From assembly GCA_963677215.1 (NCBI GenBank), contig OY781919.1, positions 2,108,001-2,172,000 on the forward strand: a stretch of 64,000 nt of DNA, given 5' to 3'. The notes under the pieces were generated by a model. The model did no database searches. It saw nothing but the letters and a program-made list of their open reading frames with translations, and was not told the origin of the DNA. Origin of the DNA: G963676795 sp963677215 (lineage in GTDB: Bacteria; Desulfobacterota; Desulfuromonadia; Desulfuromonadales; Geopsychrobacteraceae). The position numbers and the translations under genes are program-made. Of the stretch, positions 35,467-43,939 are shown one piece after another (within the stretch, counting starts at the first letter, position 1; every line of letters begins with the position of its first letter).

Positions 35467-36147
35467 TCAGGATGAAAAATACTTCCGTTCCGGCCGCCCC
35501 ACTGCACCATAAATCAATTCCGCCGTCAGTTGCCCCGAAGCCGTCAGGTATTCAAGGTAGCGGCGGGCGGTGGTGCGACTGGCTCCGATCTGCTGGCCGA
35601 CGTCGTCGGCACTGAACCCGTCTGGATGAGGCTGTTTGAAAACCGTGCGGATCTTTTTCAGGGTTAGCGGGTCGATCCCCTTCGGGTACTCCGCTTCGCC
35701 GGGGTTACTGTCCTTGTACGGGTGGAGCAGACGGTCGACATCCTGCTGGCAGAGGCTGGTCTCGAACTGAAGTTGCTGACGGTGCTTGCTAAAGCGTTCC
35801 AGCGCTTCCTGGAAACGGGGGAACATGACCGGCTTGATGATGTAGTCGAACACGCCGCCACGCATCGCTTCCTGCAGCGGCTCCAACTCTTTGGCCGCCG
35901 TGATCAGAATAATATCGGTCGATTGCCGGTTGGCACGAACCTTCCAGAGCAGCTCGGTTCCAAGCCCCTCCGGGAAATATAGGTCGAGCAGAATCAGATC
36001 GGGTTCGAGCAGTTGGACCATCTTTTCTGCATCCTCAAGTGAATCGGCGATGCCGCAGACATTGAACCCGGCAATTTTTTCAGTGAAGTGACGATGTATT
36101 TCGGCAATCTTCGGATCGTCATCGACAATCAGTACGCTGAAGCTCAT
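35467..36147 (-). CDS. Response regulator, CitB/DcuR (DctR) type
   Basis: 226 residues: receiver domain (DDDPK, LILLDLYFPEG, YIIKPVMFPRF) and a C-terminal helix-turn-helix (FSADDVGQQIGASRTTARRYLEYL) of the CitB/DcuR family. It is coupled to the kinase encoded 1 base upstream on the same strand and is divergent from tctCBA. It probably activates those transporter genes in response to a carboxylate. Candidate sites are the direct repeats at 37842-37894. Confidence 0.9.
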   Translation of the reverse strand: MSFSVLIVDDDPKIAEIHRHFTEKIAGFNVCGIADSLEDAEKMVQLLEPDLILLDLYFPEGLGTELLWKVRANRQSTDIILITAAKELEPLQEAMRGGVFDYIIKPVMFPRFQEALERFSKHRQQLQFETSLCQQDVDRLLHPYKDSNPGEAEYPKGIDPLTLKKIRTVFKQPHPDGFSADDVGQQIGASRTTARRYLEYLTASGQLTAELIYGAVGRPERKYFSS

Positions 36148-36148
36148 A

Positions 36149-37774
36149 TCACCCCTTCTTCCGTTTCGGGATAAAAACCGTGAACAGGGCTCCGCCCAGT
36201 TCGCTGTCGTTAAGCGTAATCTCTCCCCCCAGTTCCTGCAAGGCAGTCATCACCAGATGCAATCCGTGGCCACGTCCCTGTTGTTTGGTGGTAAAGCCGC
36301 GGGCAAAGATTTTTTCCGACAGATCGGCAGGGATGCCGGGCCCTGAATCGCCGACTTCGAAGACCAGATCGTTGCCGGAATCGGTCATGGAGAGGTTCAC
36401 CCGGGGCGGATGACTTCCGTTCAGGGATGCATCGAAGGCGTTGTCGATCAGGTTGCCGAGGATGGTGACCAGTTTCTCACGGCTCAGTTCCTCCGGTACA
36501 TCGGTCATCTGGCTCTCCGGGTCGATGTCGAAACGGATCCGCAGTTCCTGGGCATGGTTGTACTTGCCGAGGATGAACGCCGCCAGAACCGGGAAGGGAA
36601 CGGCCTTGGCCAGAAAGGCAATCAGCCCCTGATAGCCGGCCGTTTCCTTGCCGATCAGCTCGAGGGCCTCTTTGTCGTGGCCGATCTGGATCAATCCGGC
36701 GATGGTGTGCAGCTTGTTGGAATATTCGTGAGTCTGGGCTCGTAACATCTCAGAGTACTCCTTGACCTGGGAGAGCTGCTTGGCCAGGATGTCGAGTTCT
36801 TCCTTGCGCCTGAAGCTGGCCACTGCGCCGATGATCTCATTGTTTTCAATCATCGGTACTGTGTTGAGGATCATCATGGTGCCCTGTACTTCGAACTCGT
36901 GGTCGAAGCGTTGTTCTCCCCCTTCTTCCAGGACCCTGCTCAGGCGTGCGCCCGGCAGGACCTCACGGATGTGTTTACCGATCAGTTCTTCTTCACTTTG
37001 ACAGCCGACGCTTTCAATCGCCACCCGGTTGGCAACGGTGACGTGAGCTTCCCGGTCGATGGCGACGATCCCTTCGCGGATCGACTCGATGATCGACGCG
37101 CGCTCGCTGAACAGTCGGGCAATCTGCTCCGGCTCTAGGCCGAAAATTTTTTGTTTGACGTGATTGGAGATATATACGGCACCCAGAATGCCGATCATCA
37201 TCAGGATCGTTATCAGGGCGGCGACTTTGAGCTGCTGTTCATGGACAATATCGCGGACATCGTCGAGAAGGTAACCGACCGAGACAACGCCGACAATTTT
37301 ACCGTCCTCAGCGAGAATGGGGACCTTGCCGCGGATCGATGGGCCGAGCGTTCCTACCGCGCGGGAAACGTAGGCTTCGCCACGCTCAAGGGCTGCGGCA
37401 TTGTCGCCGCCGACCATGTGCTGGCCAAGTCTGTCTGGGTTCGGGTGTGAAAAGCGCACGCCGTCAAGGTTGCCGATGACGACGAATTCGGCCCCGGTTT
37501 TCCGGCGAATCTCTTCGGCCAGCTTCTGTAGTTTGCCTTCCGGATAGGGTTTGACGATCTGTTCGCGGACCAGGGGAATTGTGGCCACAGTCAGGGATAC
37601 CTGCAATGCCTGTTTGCCGATCTTGTCTTCCAATATCTCGCCAACCATCGCCGTATACATTCCTCCGGCCACCAGGGTCAGCGACAAGACCAGAAGGCAG
37701 ACGAGCAGAATCATCCTGTTTTTTAAACTGGCAGGTTGGCGTTCCAGCAGCTTGCGTTTGGAGCGCGTGATCAT
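36149..37774 (-). CDS. Sensor histidine kinase, CitA/DcuS type
   Basis: 541 residues. TM1 (about 20-42), a roughly 135-residue periplasmic PAS/CACHE-type domain (GVRFSHPNPDRLGQHMVGGD, GPSIRGKVPILAEDGKIVGVVSVGYL), TM2 (about 185-205), a cytoplasmic PAS and a HPK7-like kinase core (RAQTHEYSNKLHTIAGLIQIG with the phospho-His; GDSGPGIP). The periplasmic pattern is that of C4-dicarboxylate or tricarboxylate sensors. The ligand is probably the substrate of TctCBA. Confidence 0.92.
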   Translation of the reverse strand: MITRSKRKLLERQPASLKNRMILLVCLLVLSLTLVAGGMYTAMVGEILEDKIGKQALQVSLTVATIPLVREQIVKPYPEGKLQKLAEEIRRKTGAEFVVIGNLDGVRFSHPNPDRLGQHMVGGDNAAALERGEAYVSRAVGTLGPSIRGKVPILAEDGKIVGVVSVGYLLDDVRDIVHEQQLKVAALITILMMIGILGAVYISNHVKQKIFGLEPEQIARLFSERASIIESIREGIVAIDREAHVTVANRVAIESVGCQSEEELIGKHIREVLPGARLSRVLEEGGEQRFDHEFEVQGTMMILNTVPMIENNEIIGAVASFRRKEELDILAKQLSQVKEYSEMLRAQTHEYSNKLHTIAGLIQIGHDKEALELIGKETAGYQGLIAFLAKAVPFPVLAAFILGKYNHAQELRIRFDIDPESQMTDVPEELSREKLVTILGNLIDNAFDASLNGSHPPRVNLSMTDSGNDLVFEVGDSGPGIPADLSEKIFARGFTTKQQGRGHGLHLVMTALQELGGEITLNDSELGGALFTVFIPKRKKG

Positions 37775-37841
37775 TCTGTCCCTTTCTCCGCTAGCTCATC
37801 AAGCGCCTGACGTGTCATGAACAATATGAACAAAATCTCCG

Positions 37842-37894
37842 TAATGGAGCAAAAAAGCATTATGGAGCAATTATTTACAGACTATAGGGAGCAA
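37842..37894 (+). promoter_or_regulatory. Three direct repeats upstream of tctC
   Basis: TAATGGAGCAA (37842-37852), TTATGGAGCAA (37860-37870) and ATAGGGAGCAA (37884-37894), with offsets of 18 and 24 bases. They lie in the divergent control region between the CitAB-type system and tctC, and are candidate binding sites for the response regulator. Confidence 0.45.
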
Positions 37895-37987
37895 ACTAGA
37901 CTTTATCCTAGACGACTGGTTTCTGTGAAGATTTTACCAAAAATGTTCGGGTTTCCTCCCGGACCATCAACAAAAAGGGGACACAGA

Positions 37988-38977
37988 ATGAAAAAAAACT
38001 GGTTAGGAAAACTTCTGTTGTTAGTCGCAGCTGCCACGCTGTTGCTGCCGGCTGGTCCGACTTTGGCCTTTGAACCGGAAAACCCTGAGTGCATCGCACC
38101 CGCCGGCCCGGGGGGCGGCTGGGATTTCATTTGCCGGACCACGGCCAAAAATCTGTTTGAACTGGGCCTGATCGACAAGGCGATGCAGGTCGCCAATATG
38201 TCCGGTGGAGGTGGCGGTGTCGCTTACGCCCATGTGACCAAGGAGCGCAACAACGACAACGACCTGATTGTTGCCGCCTCGACATCCACTTCCGCGCGCC
38301 TGGCGCAGGGCATATTCAAGGGAGCCAGTGCGGATGACGTACATTGGCTGGCAACCTTTGGCGCCGAATATGGCGTGCTTGCCGTCAAGAAGGACTCTCC
38401 ATATAAAAATCTCAAAGAGCTGATGGACGCCATCGTCACCAATCCGCGTTCGGTCGGTATCGCTGGCGGGTCATCTGTCGGCGGATTTGATCATATCAAG
38501 CCAATGCTCGTTGCCCGTAAGGCAGGGCTGAAGGACGTACGCCAACTCAAGTACGTTGCCTACGCCGGTGGTGGCGAGGCGATGACCGGTCTGCTTTCTG
38601 GTGCGGTTCAGGTGATGTCCGGCGATTTCTCCGAGTTGCGCGGCTTTTATGAGTCTGGTGACATTCGGATCATAGCGATTCTGGCTCCGCAGCGCCTGAA
38701 AGGGTTCCCTGACATTCCGACGGCTAAGGAGCAGGGCTATGACGTGGTCGGTGCCAACTGGCGCGGGCTCTATATGCCGAAAGGGGCTTCAGACGAGGCC
38801 AAGGAGTTCTGGAAGAATGCGATCCAGAAGATGACCGAATCCGAGGCGTTCCAGAAAGACCTGGAGGCCAAGGCGATTGAACCGTTCAGCAATTTTGGTT
38901 CTGACATGGATAAGTTCGTCATGGAGAGCATCAAGGATATCGCCGATCTGTCCAGGGAAATCGGTATCCTCAAGTAA
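37988..38977 (+). CDS. tctC: Tripartite tricarboxylate transporter substrate-binding protein TctC
   Basis: 329 residues with a signal peptide (KLLLLVAAATLLLPAGPTLA) and the TctC/Bug fold: CIAPAGPGGGWDFICRT at the start of the mature chain and the late block GANWRGLYMPKGASDEAKEFW. It captures a carboxylate (citrate, other tri- or dicarboxylates) for TctAB. The start at 37988 follows GGGGA; a longer frame to 37817 runs through the repeat cluster and has no export signal. Confidence 0.92.
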   Translation: MKKNWLGKLLLLVAAATLLLPAGPTLAFEPENPECIAPAGPGGGWDFICRTTAKNLFELGLIDKAMQVANMSGGGGGVAYAHVTKERNNDNDLIVAASTSTSARLAQGIFKGASADDVHWLATFGAEYGVLAVKKDSPYKNLKELMDAIVTNPRSVGIAGGSSVGGFDHIKPMLVARKAGLKDVRQLKYVAYAGGGEAMTGLLSGAVQVMSGDFSELRGFYESGDIRIIAILAPQRLKGFPDIPTAKEQGYDVVGANWRGLYMPKGASDEAKEFWKNAIQKMTESEAFQKDLEAKAIEPFSNFGSDMDKFVMESIKDIADLSREIGILK

Positions 38978-39052
38978 TATCTGCATCGAGGCTGCCCCCT
39001 ATGGTTGGGGTAGCCTCCTATTATTTGTCATCGTTTGAAGAAAGGGGCTCTT

Positions 39053-39484
39053 ATGAGCGACCGGATATTCGGCCTTTTCGGACTGATTCTTGCGGCGTTT
39101 TACTTCTGGGCGACGTCAATCATCCCCGACAGTTTCATGGTCGATGTTGTCGGCCCGCGGGCCTTTCCTTATATCGTCGGGACGGTTCTTACGATCTGCT
39201 CACTGTATATCCTGATCCGTCCAGATGCTGAACCTGACTGGCCGAACCTGAAGAATTTTATTGAGATCATCTTTGCTACGGCGGTGATGTTTCTTTACGG
39301 CTGGGCCTTATCGAAGATCGGCTTCGTGATCGCAACCGTCTTTGCCACCGCGTACCTGTCCTGGCGTCTCGGGACCAGGCCGCTAGGTTCTCTGGTCACT
39401 GGTGTCGCGACTTCCGCAGGGATTTATGTGGTCTTTCATCTGGTGCTCGGGCTGTCACTGGCCAAGGGCCCACTCGGGTTTTAA
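39053..39484 (+). CDS. tctB: Tripartite tricarboxylate transporter small subunit TctB
   Basis: 143 residues with four membrane segments and the TctB pattern (FMVDVVGPRAFPYIVGTVLTI). It supports TctA in the membrane. The start at 39053 follows AAGGGG at good spacing; an in-frame ATG at 39035 is less likely. It lies 75 bases after tctC. Confidence 0.9.
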   Translation: MSDRIFGLFGLILAAFYFWATSIIPDSFMVDVVGPRAFPYIVGTVLTICSLYILIRPDAEPDWPNLKNFIEIIFATAVMFLYGWALSKIGFVIATVFATAYLSWRLGTRPLGSLVTGVATSAGIYVVFHLVLGLSLAKGPLGF

Positions 39485-39496
39485 GGGGGAACGACC

Positions 39497-41050
39497 ATGG
39501 ACAGTTTCTCAAATCTGATTGATGGCTTTGCAGTCGCATTGACTTTCCAGAACCTTCTACTGGCCCTTTTGGGCTGCTTTCTTGGGACGCTGATGGGTGC
39601 TTTGCCGGGACTCGGGCCGGCCAATGGTGTTGCGATCCTTATTCCAATTGCCTTCACACTGGGGCTCGGCCCGGCACCGTCCCTGATCCTGTTGACCAGC
39701 GTCTACTATGGAGCCATGTATGGCGGGCGGATCAGCTCGATCCTGCTCAACATCCCGGGTGATGAACCGGCGATGATGACCTGTCTGGACGGCTATCCGA
39801 TGGCGCAGCAGGGGCGGGCGGGTGAAGCGCTGGCCCTGTCCGGTATTGCCTCGTTCGTCGGCTCTTTTTTCGCGACCCTGGGGCTGGTGCTGATTGCGCC
39901 ACAGCTGGTCAAGATTGCGCTGCTGTTCGGCCCGGCCGAATATTTCGCACTGTTCACCATGGCTTTCGCGACCCTCGGTGGGGTGACAGCCAGCAATCAG
40001 GCGAAGTCGGCCTTGGCCGCCGCGCTGGGCTTAGGTATTGCGATGATCGGTAGCGATTCGCAGACCGGTTCGGAACGGTTCACCTTCGGCCATATCCATC
40101 TCTATGACGGGATCGATTTTCTGATCGCCATTGTCGGTCTGTTCGCGATCAGCGAAGTCCTGATCTTTATCGAGCATCATCGCAGCGGTGCCGCGGGCAA
40201 ACCCGGGGCCAAGATCGGGCGCCTGATCCCTGATTTCAGGATTCTCAAACGTTCCATCGGGACGATGATCCGTTCGACGATCATCGGCTTCCTCGCCGGC
40301 GTTCTGCCGGGCGCCGGTGCGTCCCTCGGGTCTTTCCTGTCCTATTCGGTGGAGAAGAGCACCCTCGACCGCGAAGGTAAGACTTTCGGCAAAGGCGATC
40401 CACGCGGCGTTATCGCGCCGGAAGTCGGCAACAATGCAGCCGCAGGCGGGGCGTTGGTGCCGATGCTCTCGCTCGGCGTACCGGGTTCGGGAACCACTGC
40501 GGTGCTGCTTGCCGTGCTGCTCCAGCTCAACATTACCCCTGGCCCGCTACTGTTCAGGAATAATCCTGACATCGTCTGGGGGCTGATTGCGGCGCTCTTT
40601 ATCGCCAACATCATACTGCTGGCTCTGAACCTGCCGATGGTCGGCCTGTTTACCCGCGTGCTGCTGGTACCGACACGGATTCTCATGCCGGTGGTGGCCA
40701 TGATCTCTTTCGTCGGTATCTATGGTCTTACCGGCTCGACTTTTGATGTCATGCTGATGGTCGGTTTCGGCTTTATGGGCTGGGGGCTGCGCAAGCTCGG
40801 GGTGCCGCTGGTGCCTGTCATCCTTGGCATCCTGCTCGGTAACGAGATGGAGGTCAACATGCGGCGCGCGCTGCAGATATCTGACGGGGACTGGTCGATT
40901 TTCGTTGGCAGCCCGTTGGCCATCGGGATCTGGGCCATCGCCATCGCCGGTTTCGTCCTGCCGATATTCTTCGGCAAGAAGGTTAAAAAACGGATGGTTG
41001 CCAACCATTCCAAAACCGAGATTGAAGAGATCGACAAAGGGGAGGATTGA
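39497..41050 (+). CDS. tctA: Tripartite tricarboxylate transporter large subunit TctA
   Basis: 517 residues with about twelve membrane segments. Diagnostic motifs: GALPGLGPANGVAILIPI, YYGAMYGGRISSILLNIPG and GVLPGAGASLGSFLSYSVE. It is the ion-coupled channel of the system, driven by a cation gradient, and accepts substrate from TctC. A ribosome site AAGGGGG lies before the ATG; the terminator at 41082 ends the operon. Confidence 0.93.
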   Translation: MDSFSNLIDGFAVALTFQNLLLALLGCFLGTLMGALPGLGPANGVAILIPIAFTLGLGPAPSLILLTSVYYGAMYGGRISSILLNIPGDEPAMMTCLDGYPMAQQGRAGEALALSGIASFVGSFFATLGLVLIAPQLVKIALLFGPAEYFALFTMAFATLGGVTASNQAKSALAAALGLGIAMIGSDSQTGSERFTFGHIHLYDGIDFLIAIVGLFAISEVLIFIEHHRSGAAGKPGAKIGRLIPDFRILKRSIGTMIRSTIIGFLAGVLPGAGASLGSFLSYSVEKSTLDREGKTFGKGDPRGVIAPEVGNNAAAGGALVPMLSLGVPGSGTTAVLLAVLLQLNITPGPLLFRNNPDIVWGLIAALFIANIILLALNLPMVGLFTRVLLVPTRILMPVVAMISFVGIYGLTGSTFDVMLMVGFGFMGWGLRKLGVPLVPVILGILLGNEMEVNMRRALQISDGDWSIFVGSPLAIGIWAIAIAGFVLPIFFGKKVKKRMVANHSKTEIEEIDKGED

Positions 41051-41081
41051 TTCAGAACCTAACCATGAATGTGGCAGCAAA

Positions 41082-41111
41082 ACAAATCCCAGGCACGTGC
41101 CTGGGATTTGT
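41082..41111 (+). terminator. Terminator of tctCBA
   Basis: A perfect inverted repeat (arms 41082-41096 and 41097-41111, core CCCAGGCACGTGCCTGGG) followed by TTTATT. Confidence 0.85.
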
Positions 41112-41715
41112 TTTATTGATGGCAAAGTCAGTTTCTGGCGAACCATAATTCGGTTCTGCCCGTTTGAGGAGCTCGCTCCTCATCGGGCGCATTCCGTTTT
41201 GCTGGTATGAACCGTTTCTAAACGACATGAACGTCTTTCGTCAGCATTTAAAAAGTTTCCTTTGCTGACTTTGCTTTGCGCCCAAAGGAAAGTCAGTCGT
41301 CTGGCGGGACGAGACCCGCCGGTGTTGGTTCTGATGTTTGTTTGTGTTGTTTTTTAAGATCAAAAACACGGGGTCTCGCCCCCGCACGGCGCCTTCCTTT
41401 TGGCCTGGGCCCCAAAAGGAAGCAAAAGCTCCCTTGTAAAGCTGGCAAAGACTGGCCGTATTCTCTTCGTAGGTTCACACCAGCAACTGACAGCGCGCCC
41501 CGCGCCGAGCAAGCTCAGCACAGGGGCAGAATCGAAAAAACTCCGCACGCGGAGTTTTGATGGAAATCAGTTGATACAAACCCCGCTTCACGATCCGGGG
41601 TTTGGCAATAGACGTAAAGCCCAAGCATGCGCCTGGGCTTTACTATTTCATGGATTTCGAAATAGCTGTTGAAATGGGACAATAGGGACATGGGGTTCAC
41701 TCAGGTCGTCTGAGA
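41112..41715. other. Repeat- and hairpin-rich non-coding region
   Basis: No credible gene in about 600 bases. Two similar purine-rich segments occur (CCCAAAGGAAAGTC near 41281 and CCCCAAAAGGAAGC near 41411). Near the end are three hairpins in 110 bases: AAAACTCCGC/GCGGAGTTTT at 41537-41558 (T-run on the minus strand), AAACCCC/GGGGTTT at 41578-41603, and GTAAAGCCCA/TGGGCTTTAC at 41614-41643. These can stop the minus-strand Cys-cluster gene and readthrough from tctA. The region looks like degraded dispersed repeat sequence. Confidence 0.5.
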
Positions 41716-42411
41716 CTATCCTTTGATGGCGAATTCCCAGAATGGATTACGGCGCAGCAGCCATTCCCCTTCCAGGTCGTTGTAGGTCAGCGCCTTGAGG
41801 ACCGACTGGCCGAGCTCGCAGGGGACGAAGGAGAGCTGCTCGACTCCGAAGATGTCGTTGATGGTCTGCATCATCATCTGCTCCAATTGATCGAGCAGGC
41901 CGATGCTGTAGCTGTGGCGCTTCTCGTTGCAGATTTTGACATCGAGAGAGTGATAGGCGCGGCATTTGAACGGGCGGACTTCGTAGATCTGGCAGGCTCC
42001 CTGCTCGTCGGCGAAAGGGCAGACCTTCTGGTAGTCATGGCTCTGCATCCCGGACACGTAATCGGCATGTTCCTTGAGGCGCTGTTCCCAGATTTCCAGT
42101 TCACCTGCTTTGTGTTCACGCAGGTAGTTGACGATATTGAAGATCTCGACCGGCAGAGCGGAAACCCTGAATTCACAGCATTGGGTGCAGCCGATTTTGC
42201 AATCGAGTGAACAGTCTTTGAGGTTGGGGGTGACGATCTCGTAGAAGCTGTCCTGCAGCTTGTAGAGTTCGTGCATCATCGCCGCTTTGGTCGCGACATC
42301 CCGTCCTTCGGCGTTCATGGCGTAGATGCGGCCGAAGATCTCCTCAAAGGAGGCATTGATGGCGGTAACCATCTTCTCCATGTTTTCTTCGCGTAAGATA
42401 TTCTCTTCCAT
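41716..42411 (-). CDS. YkgJ-family cysteine-cluster protein
   Basis: 231 residues with the Cys pattern of the YkgJ/Fe-S or zinc-binding family: CSLDCKIGCTQCCEFRVSALPVE, then VCPFADEQGACQIYEVRPFKCRAYHS and VKIC. These proteins bind a metal or cluster via their cysteines; the role is not established. There is no export signal. It lies 46 bases downstream of purT on the same strand and may share its transcript. Confidence 0.85.
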   Translation of the reverse strand: MEENILREENMEKMVTAINASFEEIFGRIYAMNAEGRDVATKAAMMHELYKLQDSFYEIVTPNLKDCSLDCKIGCTQCCEFRVSALPVEIFNIVNYLREHKAGELEIWEQRLKEHADYVSGMQSHDYQKVCPFADEQGACQIYEVRPFKCRAYHSLDVKICNEKRHSYSIGLLDQLEQMMMQTINDIFGVEQLSFVPCELGQSVLKALTYNDLEGEWLLRRNPFWEFAIKG

Positions 42412-42457
42412 CCTGTTTCTTTCTTCTTGGGGTGTAGCTGGAATCTGGTAGCAACTC

Positions 42458-43654
42458 CTAAAGAGTTACCTCGATATCAGCGATGACCTCGTTGGCGGTT
42501 TTGCGGGCCTGATCGACGGAGTCGGCTTTGGCCAAGGCGACACCGAGGCGGCGCTTGCCGGAGATTTCGGGCTTGCCGAACAGGCGCAGCTGGGTTCCCG
42601 GGCGGTTGAGCGCTTTACCGAGGTTGCCGTACTGCATCTCCTGGGATTCTCCTTCGACGAGCAGAACCGATGAGGCTGAGGGGCCGTAGAGAACAATCTT
42701 AGGGATCGGCAGGCCGAGAATCGCCCGGGCGTGGAGGGCGAATTCCGACAGTTCCTGGGATATCAGGGTGACCAGTCCGGTATCGTGCGGGCGTGGTGAC
42801 ACCTCGCTGAAGATGACGTGATCCCCTTTGACGAACAGTTCGACGCCAAACAGGCCGCGGCCGCCAAGGTTTTCGGTGACCGCCCTGGCGATTTGCTGGG
42901 CACGTTCCAGGGCCAGGGGGCTCATCCCCTGCGGCTGCCAGGACTCCTGGTAGTCACCATGCTCCTGACGATGGCCGATCGGGGCGCAGAAACTGGTTTG
43001 TGTATTGCCGTTTCCATCAGCATGACGGATGGTCAGCAGGGTGATTTCAAAGTCGAAATCGACGAAGCCTTCGACGATGACTTTCCCTTTGCCGGCCCGG
43101 CCGCCTTCCTGAGCGTAATCCCAGGCTTTGTCGATCTCTGCTTCGCTGCGAATCAGGCTCTGCCCTTTGCCTGACGAGCTCATGATCGGCTTGACAAGGC
43201 AGGGCAGGCCGATAGCTTTGACGGCCTCAAGGTATGTACCCCTGTCTGCGGCAAACTGGTAGCGCGAGGTCGGCAGCCCCAGTGTTTCAGCGGCTAGGCG
43301 GCGGATGCCTTCACGATTCATGGTCAACTGCGTTGCTCTGGCCGTCGGAATGACGGTAAAGCCTTCCTGCTCGAGTTCGGCAAGGGTGTCGGTCGCAATC
43401 GCTTCGATTTCAGGGACGATATAGGCCGGACGTTCCTGTTCGATGACAGCACGCAGGGCGGCAGCGTCAAGCATCGAAATGACATGGCTGCGATCCGCAA
43501 CCTGCATGGCCGGCGCGTTTGGATAGCGATCCACGGCAATAACTTCGCAGCCCAAACGCTGCAATTCAATGACGACTTCTTTTCCCAGTTCTCCGGAGCC
43601 ACACAGCAGCACGCGGGTAGCATTCGGTGAGAAGGGGGTTCCAATTCTGGACAT
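42458..43654 (-). CDS. purT: Formate-dependent GAR transformylase PurT
   Basis: 398 residues, ATP-grasp family. It converts GAR to FGAR using formate and ATP in purine synthesis. Seen: VLLCGSGELGKEVVIELQRLG, the ATP-binding loop MSSSGKGQSLIRSE, and VSPRPHDTGLVT. Using formate fits an anaerobe. The ATG at 43654 follows AGGA at 9 bases; the TTG at 43663 has no ribosome site. Confidence 0.95.
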   Translation of the reverse strand: MSRIGTPFSPNATRVLLCGSGELGKEVVIELQRLGCEVIAVDRYPNAPAMQVADRSHVISMLDAAALRAVIEQERPAYIVPEIEAIATDTLAELEQEGFTVIPTARATQLTMNREGIRRLAAETLGLPTSRYQFAADRGTYLEAVKAIGLPCLVKPIMSSSGKGQSLIRSEAEIDKAWDYAQEGGRAGKGKVIVEGFVDFDFEITLLTIRHADGNGNTQTSFCAPIGHRQEHGDYQESWQPQGMSPLALERAQQIARAVTENLGGRGLFGVELFVKGDHVIFSEVSPRPHDTGLVTLISQELSEFALHARAILGLPIPKIVLYGPSASSVLLVEGESQEMQYGNLGKALNRPGTQLRLFGKPEISGKRRLGVALAKADSVDQARKTANEVIADIEVTL

Positions 43655-43939
43655 AGGGTTCAATCCTGCACTTAAGAAAAGGCAATGACGATCAGTAATT
43701 TTATCCGGCTAAGGTAAGTGAAACGCTGAATCGCTACAAGGGAAAATATGGCGAGGGTTTCGCCTGGGGGAAACCGGAGCGGGGAGCTTGTCCCCTTTGC
43801 CAGTGCTGTCCCGACGATTTTCCTCGGGAATCAGAAAAAACCTGCATCATTTGCTACACTATTTGCATGGATATAGTTATTTGAATGAACATCTGATCGG
43901 GCCTGCGAGGAAACCTGTTGTACGAAGGACGGTTTTTTC

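Noticed and set aside
41276..41560. 94-residue frame in the hairpin-rich region
   Set aside because: It overlaps repeats and a hairpin, has no ribosome site, and competing frames on both strands are equally open.
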